Shown here: one piece after another, positions 5,982 through 10,398 of the stretch
Layout of the letters: every line of letters starts with the position of its first letter
Position numbering within the stretch: the first letter of the stretch is position 1
Assembly: GCA_903970355.1 (NCBI GenBank)
Contig: CAJCIF010000003.1
Coordinates: forward strand, 1-10,398
Direction of reading: 5' to 3'
DNA from: Actinomycetota bacterium
GTDB lineage: Bacteria; Cyanobacteriota; Vampirovibrionia; Obscuribacterales; Obscuribacteraceae
Length of the DNA: 10,398 nucleotides
Position numbers and translations under genes: made by a program
The notes under the pieces: model-generated
Told to the model about the DNA's origin: nothing
What the model saw: only the letters and a program-made list of their open reading frames with translations
Database searches by the model: none

Positions 5982-6004
5982 ATACTAAAAGAGATAGTAT
6001 AACA
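5982..6004 (-). promoter_or_regulatory. Operator and overlapping extended -10 upstream of the aldehyde dehydrogenase
   Basis: ATACTA (5982-5987) and TAGTAT (5995-6000) are perfect 6-bp inverted arms around AAAGAGA. On the minus strand TGT-TATACT (6004-5996) is an extended -10 box overlapping one arm, so a bound protein would block polymerase. The core TACTA-N7-TAGTA is the same as at 4141-4157. The presence of a -10-like TATACT at the same position relative to the gene in both sites supports real regulation, most simply by a repressor. Confidence 0.55.
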
Positions 6005-6008
6005 TACG

Positions 6009-6057
6009 AAAAAAGAAGATCGAAGAAAGGCACCAGGGGGAGTGGCGCCTCTCTTCG
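6009..6057 (-). terminator. Rho-independent terminator of the 6081-6467 gene
   Basis: On the minus strand CGAAGAGAGGCGCC (6057-6044) pairs with GGTGCCTTTCTTCG (6034-6021) over 14 positions, two of them G-U, around a 9-base loop. ATCTTC and then six Ts (6014-6009) follow. On the plus strand the two wobble pairs would be A-C mismatches, which shows that the minus strand is the functional one. It lies just after the stop at 6081 and just before the aldehyde dehydrogenase promoter. Confidence 0.85.
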
Positions 6058-6080
6058 TTATCTGGTAGGTGAGCCGAAGC

Positions 6081-6467
6081 TTAATCGTAGCGGAGTTCGT
6101 AAGTTTCTAAGCCAAACTCCGGCAATTGGTTTTTTACTTGGGCAAGGAGTTGGTTTAAATCGAGCGGTCGATCTTCATCGATTGCACTAATAAGTTCAGC
6201 GGCGGTCAATAATCCCAGGGATTCGGCTCGCAAGAGCGCATGAAAATAGATCCATTTGCATTTGCAGATGTTGAAAAGCTTCACCAATCTGTCTTCCCGA
6301 ATGCCTAAACGCTTTAAATTGCGCAGGGCCTCAGTTCCAGCATAGTGATTGCCTCGGTCTGCCCGAAAAGCTTCAATCCACATCGCGCTTGCGATGTACA
6401 CAGCCCGGTGGGCAGTGTACGGAACACCACTAGCCCACTCGGTCAGTAACTCCACTTCACTTGCCAT
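6081..6467 (-). CDS. Small helical protein of unknown function
   Basis: The product has 128 residues and is unrecognised. It looks wholly helical: LLTEWASG, AHRAVYIASAMWIEAFRADRG, TEALRNLKRLGIREDRLVKLFNICKCKWIYFHALLRAESLG and TAAELISAIDE, ending in a polar tail. No signal peptide or membrane span; a single CKC is present. The ATG at 6467 is preceded by TAGGA about 8 bases upstream and is preferred over an ATG at 6509, whose first residues would be encoded by the inverted repeat at 6503-6516. It follows another small unknown gene on the same strand (6573-6884) with about 100 bases between them, and ends at a strong terminator. The pair may be one transcript. Confidence 0.68.
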   Translation of the reverse strand: MASEVELLTEWASGVPYTAHRAVYIASAMWIEAFRADRGNHYAGTEALRNLKRLGIREDRLVKLFNICKCKWIYFHALLRAESLGLLTAAELISAIDEDRPLDLNQLLAQVKNQLPEFGLETYELRYD

Positions 6468-6502
6468 GCCATTATTCCTACAAAACTTGTGAAACGCGCT
6501 GC

Positions 6503-6554
6503 ACCACACAATGCGGCGTCCGAATAACTTTCGAACCCCACCGCATTGTGTGGT
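6503..6554. repeat. Perfect 14-bp inverted repeat between two small genes
   Basis: ACCACACAATGCGG (6503-6516) and CCGCATTGTGTGGT (6541-6554) are exact reverse complements separated by 24 bases. Within the spacer CGAA (6521-6524) and TTCG (6530-6533) can form an inner stem around TAACT. In RNA or single-stranded DNA this would be a long two-part hairpin. No T-run follows on either strand, so it is not a normal terminator. It does not match the end motifs of integron attC sites. It could be an RNA-processing or stability element, a REP-like or mobile-element hairpin, or a protein site. Confidence 0.85.
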
Positions 6555-6572
6555 TGCAATTGGTTTGTGCCT

Positions 6573-6884
6573 TCACGAGGCCTCGGCCAATTCGACTTCC
6601 GCGGCCAGTTCAGACTGGACGGCGAGCGGCACAATCAAGAAGCGGGCTTCCCAGCCGCTGTTGTCGATGCGCATGTTGACGGAAAGGATCGGATGGTCGG
6701 GATGGACGCCGACGGTCAGATCGTTGATTTCCTCGCGTTTCGCAAAGCCGGTGTAGAGCAGTCTGCCCTTCCGATCGACGAATTTCGAGGCGAGTTCAAG
6801 GTCGTTGAAGATGCCGAGCAGTGGGTTGGCGATCCGGGGCTGCTGGGGAGCGGGGACGGAAATGACAGCATAGTTCATGGTCAT
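6573..6884 (-). CDS. Small protein of unknown function with acidic C-terminus
   Basis: The product has 103 residues from the ATG at 6884, which has GGAGG nine bases upstream. An upstream in-frame TTG (6911) lacks this support, and an ATG two codons later (6878) is also possible. The sequence alternates strands and helices: NYAVISVPAP, NPLLGIFNDLELASKFVDRKG, DLTVGVHPDHPILSVNMRID, GWEARFLIVPLAV, and ends in an Ala/Glu-rich helix (SELAAEVELAEAS). No family recognised. The opposite strand is also open over much of this length (6546-6926), but it lacks a ribosome site and reads like an antisense shadow. Base composition looks more GC-rich than the genes to its left, which could reflect acquisition from elsewhere. 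Likely co-transcribed with the 6081-6467 gene across the inverted repeat. Confidence 0.6.
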   Translation of the reverse strand: MTMNYAVISVPAPQQPRIANPLLGIFNDLELASKFVDRKGRLLYTGFAKREEINDLTVGVHPDHPILSVNMRIDNSGWEARFLIVPLAVQSELAAEVELAEAS

Positions 6885-7572
6885 GATCTTGTACCTCCAG
6901 TTGACGCTCAATCCCGCTATGGGTGAGCAAGTTTAGACACGGCGCACACACTCCTCCGCACACGAAAATCAATCGCCGACAAAGCAGAAGTGAGATCAAC
7001 CCGAGCCATTGCTGGTTGGAGGGAAGAACTCGAAATTGCTGCTAAATACCGGTGAGAGGAAGATCCGTGAAAGGAAAATGGAAATGTGTGCTGTTACAGT
7101 GCTGTGAGGAGACGCCGCAAGTCAAGCAGTTGTCGGGCGGCAACGTTCGGTAACAATTAGTGCCGGCCCAGTGCCGCCTGAGAAGCTATTACGTGTTGTT
7201 AAGCTCGCGCTCGTTGCTCAACTTGCGCTAACACATGGAAAGTTGTGATCTCGCACCGCATATGATGGCAACCTGTCCGCTCGCCAGCTTCCAAGATGGT
7301 TATTAGTGGTGAGATTTCTAATCTGGGACGCTGCTCTGATTGAGATCTGTATTCAAGCGCCGTCCCTCACGTGGCTCACAGTAGATAGCGCTTTTATGAG
7401 ACGTTTCTGAGCAAGAAAAGCCGCATGGACAGGGCGTTTTAGCCCAGGAACGTTCTTTACCTTACCTTAGTCGGCAAATTGGGACCATGTGTGAAGAGAA
7501 AAATTCGCTGGTTTGGCGAACTCACAAAGAACAATTTATGAGTGCGCGGAGCCGATTTTTAGGGAGCCGATC
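6885..7572. other. Gene-poor stretch, nothing recognised
   Basis: About 690 bases hold no credible gene on either strand. Short inverted repeats are present: GGCGGCA (7136-7142) with TGCCGCC (7172-7178), GGGACG (7325-7330) with CGTCCC (7361-7366), GGGC-GTTTTA-GCCC near 7432-7445, and TTCGC-N7-GCGAA near 7504-7520. None has a T-run. The region could hold a small structured RNA or the remains of a decayed gene. I could not recover a recognisable reading frame. Confidence 0.3.
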
Positions 7573-8082
7573 ATGTATGCACTGAAGGCTATTGATATAG
7601 ACAATCAGGCAGAGTTCGAGTTCAACAGAGAAAAGTCCAATCGCTTGTTTAAACAGGTATTCGAGATACTAGCGGACGGGGCAATAAAGTTTTCTTGGAA
7701 AGACGCCGAACAAAAAACGGATTCGGACGTTGATGAGTTCCTTCAAAATGGGAAAGGAGTGACGATGAGCGTTTTAATTGGGAGCTGGGAATTTGAAGGC
7801 CCTTTTAGCGCAACGCACGAGCTCAGACCGGAGCCGGGCATTGTGGCGCTGCTTACAAATAGTGATGATGAATTTGAGTTAGTAGCAATAGACGAAAGTG
7901 ATTCTGTTCAAGAATATTTGGAACACCAGAAAAAATCAGTTCCTCATAATTCCGACAAGCTTTCGACTGCAGTTTATTACTGTTCCGATTTAAATTCGAC
8001 ATTACGGCGTGGTCTGGTCGACGAACTGATGAAAGAGTTCGAATGCGACGACTATGAATATGATGCTTACTTAACTGCCTAA
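7573..8082 (+). CDS. Acidic protein, possible degenerate GIY-YIG-like C-terminal domain
   Basis: The product has 169 residues from the ATG at 7573, fixed by AGGGAG (7561-7566) six bases upstream. A TTG-initiated 20-residue extension from 7513 has no such site. It is strongly acidic and cytoplasmic, without signal or membrane segments. Residues about 77-160 (GPFSATHELRPEPGIVALL, then ELVAIDESDSVQEYLEHQKK, then LSTAVYYCSDLNSTLRRGLVDELMKEFEC) have the order of elements of GIY-YIG-like proteins: a strand with PG[VI]-x-A, a strand followed by a helix with charged residues, a second AVYYC strand, and a helix with RR. The catalytic YIG Tyr/Gly and Arg residues are not evident, so if the fold is right it is probably non-catalytic. 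This is inference by eye and could be wrong. The N-terminal 60 residues match nothing I know. It ends 17 bases from the convergent 8100-9026 gene. Confidence 0.7.
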   Translation: MYALKAIDIDNQAEFEFNREKSNRLFKQVFEILADGAIKFSWKDAEQKTDSDVDEFLQNGKGVTMSVLIGSWEFEGPFSATHELRPEPGIVALLTNSDDEFELVAIDESDSVQEYLEHQKKSVPHNSDKLSTAVYYCSDLNSTLRRGLVDELMKEFECDDYEYDAYLTA

Positions 8083-8099
8083 TAGTTCAAAACTGATTC

Positions 8100-9026
8100 T
8101 TATTTCAGTTTGATTCCGTACTCGTTCAAAAGTGAGGCGGCATCATTACCTTGTGGAATATGCTGGGCAGATTGAGAGTTCGGAGGAGCAACGGATTTGT
8201 CTCCTGCTATCACTCCGGGCGGAAGAGCGAGTGGATGATCACCGGCTTGTGGAAAGGCCCCGCGCGGCATGTTGTAAAACTGCCGCATGGCATTGTCATC
8301 CTGAATTGCTCGTTCTTGTGCACCAAATGTTGCATAAGGAAGGACACCTTTCGGTAACGGTACCGCTAGAAGGGGAGGCTCTTGCTTGCCGGTGATGAGG
8401 TCTGCCGGATTCTTGAATTTGTTTGTTTGGCTGGTTGGTACGTTGGTGAGAGCCTCTTCATGAGGATCCGTAATAAGGTGAGGCTGGGTCCAATGATCGT
8501 AAAGTTTGAAAGCAAGATGGACACCAAGGGCGATCGCCGCCCTTTTAAACATACCGCCCTTTACGGCCAAAGAAATCAGAGGGGTAATGGCGACATCGTC
8601 GAATGAAGCGGTATTTTGAATGTCATCGTGGAAAAAGGCTTTGTCCATTATGTATGAGCCAGTCTCGGCCATGACAAGCGAGCCTAAGGGAGTCCTCACA
8701 CTGGTGACAGGCTTGTTGAATACATGCTGGTAACTGTATACTCCTCCAACTCCAAGTGCTCCAATAATTGCACCACCAACCTTAGGATCACAAATACCTG
8801 CATCTATTTGCTTATCGATAATGAGCTGGCGTTGCATGGCTAAGGGTGGGATGGGATCGTTGGATGAACCATCTACTTGCACAAATTCTCTTTTGGGCGG
8901 TCCTACGGTAGAACCGTTCGCTACATTGCTCAACCATTGATCGGCAGTCAGCGGCCGAGTGGTCGCTAATGCAGTTGCATCAGTTTGTCCAACTGCAACT
9001 TCCGAGCTGTGATTAACAGGAGCCAA
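8100..9026 (-). CDS. 308-residue protein of unknown function with two hydrophobic glycine-rich segments
   Basis: The TTG start at 9026 is the only usual start between the upstream stop (9057-9059) and residue 63, and GGTG five bases before it is a weak Shine-Dalgarno. Residues 1-60 look disordered (Ala/Thr/Pro-rich). Residues 84-99 (GGAIIGALGVGGVYSY) and 146-172 (AITPLISLAVKGGMFKRAAIALGVHLA) are hydrophobic with glycines. They may be membrane-associated or pore/spacer-like helices, although the second is interrupted by KR. Residues about 185-308 are Pro/Gln/Asn-rich with few structured elements and end in SLLNEYGIKLK. No signal peptide and no known domain recognised. The mix of hydrophobic glycine-rich helices within disordered arms recalls secreted effectors or toxins, but there is no partner gene or motif to support that. 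Confidence 0.68.
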   Translation of the reverse strand: MAPVNHSSEVAVGQTDATALATTRPLTADQWLSNVANGSTVGPPKREFVQVDGSSNDPIPPLAMQRQLIIDKQIDAGICDPKVGGAIIGALGVGGVYSYQHVFNKPVTSVRTPLGSLVMAETGSYIMDKAFFHDDIQNTASFDDVAITPLISLAVKGGMFKRAAIALGVHLAFKLYDHWTQPHLITDPHEEALTNVPTSQTNKFKNPADLITGKQEPPLLAVPLPKGVLPYATFGAQERAIQDDNAMRQFYNMPRGAFPQAGDHPLALPPGVIAGDKSVAPPNSQSAQHIPQGNDAASLLNEYGIKLK

Positions 9027-9058
9027 TTTTTCACCATTACGGTTGTGAATCCGCCGTT

Positions 9059-9087
9059 ATCTTAAGTTCAATCAGTAGCTACGACAA
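9059..9087 (-). promoter_or_regulatory. Candidate promoter of the 8100-9026 gene
   Basis: On the minus strand TTGTCG (9087-9082) and TAAGAT (9064-9059) are separated by exactly 17 bases, each with four of six consensus matches. A start near 9052 leaves about 25 bases of leader before the TTG start. Confidence 0.4.
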
Positions 9088-9484
9088 TGCGTGGCCTTCC
9101 CACTCGTAGCGCGAAAAGCTGCGACGGTCCACTTTTACAGATATTGACACGGGCCGCTACCAACGCTGCCGAATATAACGATCTAGAGGCTAGGCTCAAA
9201 AGAATCCATTGACGCCATGCTGTTTGACATTCCGGTCCCCGAGAAATTGTCATGGGACTATCTTTGGCTCAGCCTTAAAAGCAATAGTTTGATCATCATT
9301 TTCAGTTTCGCATTAGGGTAACCCGCGTCAGACATCGCATTCGATTTTTTCTTGCATTAGTAAGTACTTTGGTTTCACCAGCTGAACCGGGATCTGTGTC
9401 GGTTCGTGGATTTGTGCGTGATTAAACCCGCACCTATCCGAGATTTCTATTCAAGCAACAATGAAAAATTTTACGAGGTGATTT
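9088..9484. other. Intergenic stretch and leader of the GH15 gene
   Basis: No sure gene is present. A 34-codon plus-strand reading frame at 9217-9321 (MLFDIPVPEKLSWDYLW at its start, hydrophobic LIIIFSFALG at its end) looks protein-like but has no Shine-Dalgarno. It may be a tiny gene, a remnant or chance. Closer to the GH15 gene lie two perfect hairpins with 10-base loops: GAACCG/CGGTTC (9384-9389 with 9400-9405) and GTGCG/CGCAC (9414-9418 with 9429-9433). These could structure the leader RNA of the GH15 gene. I could not identify a convincing promoter. Confidence 0.3.
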
Positions 9485-10398
9485 ATGTCAGAACAAATTC
9501 TTTCAAACGGTCGGGTGTTCATCGGTCTGGAGAAAGCGACGATCAAAGAAATGACCTTCCCTCATGTTGGTCAAGATGATCATACTCTTGGTCATCAATG
9601 GCGGCTTGGCGTCTCAGTTTCATGCGGATCAGAGAAGCGATTCCTGTGGCTGGACGACCCACGTTGGCAACGCGAAATTAGTTACGTGGAAGACAGCCTG
9701 GTGGCGAGAACAACGCTCAAGAGCGACTTTCTGAAGTTGGAGATAGTGCTTTTGGACTGCGTTCACTATCGGCAGGATGTTTACATCAGGCAGATGCAAG
9801 TGCGGAGCCAGTGGCATGAGCCGTGCTGCGTGCGTCTGTTTCAACATGTGGATCCTTACATCAGTGAAAACGCCGATGGTAATACGGTGTGTTGGGATCC
9901 TCTAAATAATTCGTTGAGCATTTACAAAGATCGGTTCTGGTTCTTGCTCAATGGGTGGTCCGGCGATTCGGCAGGCTTGCTTCAACACGCTTGTGGAACG
10001 AAAGCCTTTCAAGGCAAGGAAGGAACCTGGAAAGATGCCGAAGATGGTGTCTTATCAGAGTCCGATGTCGAGCAAGGCTCGGTTGATTGTGTTGGCGGCC
10101 TGGAGATGAATCTCGCAAACGGTGACACGGCTACGGCTCATTTCTGGATTGCATTCGCGCACAACGAAAAGGAGGCTAGAGCGATCGACAACGCGGTAGT
10201 AACCAGAAAACCGGATGTGTTGTTAAGCGAAACGGCACGGATTCAACGCTACGAAGTACGTAAGCCCCTCAGGCAGCAAGCTTCAAATGTAGGACTTCAG
10301 CATTCACCCGAAACGCCTAAAGGAGTCATGCCGGAAACTCTGGCCGATTTGGGTGAGTCACAATTCGCGTTCTATCGGCGGTGCGTGCTAGGATTGCG
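9485..10398 (+). CDS. Glycoside hydrolase family 15 (glucoamylase-type) protein, N-terminal part
   Basis: The frame is open from the ATG at 9485 to the window end (304 residues seen; the family is usually about 600-650). The N-terminal beta-sandwich domain of bacterial GH15 proteins is clear: NGRVFIGLEKATIKEMTFPHVGQ (8-30) with GH at 36-37, W55-LDDPRW61, a fold-core segment DVYIRQMQVRSQW (98-110), then GTWKDAEDGVLSE (180-192) and QGSVDC (197-202), and the start of the (alpha/alpha)6 barrel linker near 290. The two catalytic glutamates belong to the missing C-terminal part, so activity cannot be judged. Family members cleave alpha-glucosidic bonds in starch, glycogen, isomaltose or trehalose, usually in the cytoplasm; no signal peptide is seen here. 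GAGGTG (9475-9480) lies four bases before the ATG. It is divergent from the 8100-9026 gene. Confidence 0.93.
   Translation, partial: MSEQILSNGRVFIGLEKATIKEMTFPHVGQDDHTLGHQWRLGVSVSCGSEKRFLWLDDPRWQREISYVEDSLVARTTLKSDFLKLEIVLLDCVHYRQDVYIRQMQVRSQWHEPCCVRLFQHVDPYISENADGNTVCWDPLNNSLSIYKDRFWFLLNGWSGDSAGLLQHACGTKAFQGKEGTWKDAEDGVLSESDVEQGSVDCVGGLEMNLANGDTATAHFWIAFAHNEKEARAIDNAVVTRKPDVLLSETARIQRYEVRKPLRQQASNVGLQHSPETPKGVMPETLADLGESQFAFYRRCVLGL

Noticed and set aside
6529..6540. tRNA T-arm, because TTCGAACCCC resembles a T-loop
   Set aside because: The flanking bases do not pair as a T-stem, and no acceptor, D or anticodon arms can be built on either strand.
6503..6554. Integron attC site
   Set aside because: The palindromic shape prompted the idea, but neither end shows the RYYYAAC / GTTRRRY core sequences and no integrase or cassette array is present.
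6546..6926. 126-residue plus-strand open frame opposite the 6573-6884 gene
   Set aside because: It has no ribosome site and a skewed Gly/Asp/Val composition typical of an antisense shadow. The minus-strand frame has GGAGG before its ATG and a balanced protein-like sequence.
7513..7572. 20-residue N-terminal extension of the acidic protein from a TTG
   Set aside because: There is no ribosome site at 7513, whereas AGGGAG lies six bases before the ATG at 7573.
9068..9253. 61-residue minus-strand frame upstream of the 8100-9026 gene
   Set aside because: It has no Shine-Dalgarno and no protein-like pattern, and it overlaps the promoter candidate for the downstream gene.

Overview
The window is ordinary-looking bacterial chromosome, with moderate GC, Shine-Dalgarno-led genes, several GTG/TTG starts, Sec-type signal peptides and one lipoprotein. 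The phylum cannot be fixed from these genes. The small coiled-coil protein at the left resembles a family I associate with cyanobacteria and proteobacteria, and the set of short, lineage-specific secreted proteins would fit a non-photosynthetic cyanobacterial relative, but that is a weak guess. There is no rRNA, tRNA, CRISPR array, transposase or obvious phage gene.

Layout. At 1-456 a short coiled-coil protein follows a leader with two small hairpins. Convergent with it is a run of four minus-strand genes (3062 down to 453): a lipoprotein, a secreted protein translationally coupled to it, a membrane-anchored protein with an eight-residue beta-type repeat, and a stand-alone HD hydrolase of the ppGpp-hydrolase (SpoT/Mesh1) type. 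A non-coding stretch (3063-3524) carries divergent promoter candidates. Next come a plus-strand gene of unknown function ended by a strong terminator, a 76-residue Cys/His protein, and a convergent class-3-type (coniferyl-aldehyde-like) aldehyde dehydrogenase. After that lie two small unknown minus-strand genes separated by a perfect 14-bp inverted repeat, a gene-poor stretch (6885-7572), an acidic protein whose C-terminal half may be a degenerate GIY-YIG-like domain, a 308-residue unknown protein, and finally the N-terminal half of a family GH15 glucoamylase-type enzyme, cut by the window edge.

How the genes may work together. The clearest link is regulatory. The inverted repeat TACTA-N7-TAGTA occurs twice, once upstream of the 76-residue Cys/His protein (4141-4157) and once upstream of the aldehyde dehydrogenase (5983-5999). 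In each case it sits next to a TATACT -10-like hexamer, and 14 of 17 bases are identical. This suggests one repressor controlling a two-gene regulon, possibly for aldehyde or electrophile stress. The three envelope genes at 3062-1233 probably form an operon. The rest looks like a patchwork of independent housekeeping and lineage-specific genes. I see no convincing new defence or mobile system. The best leads are the shared operator, the inverted repeat between the two unknown genes and the octapeptide-repeat protein.
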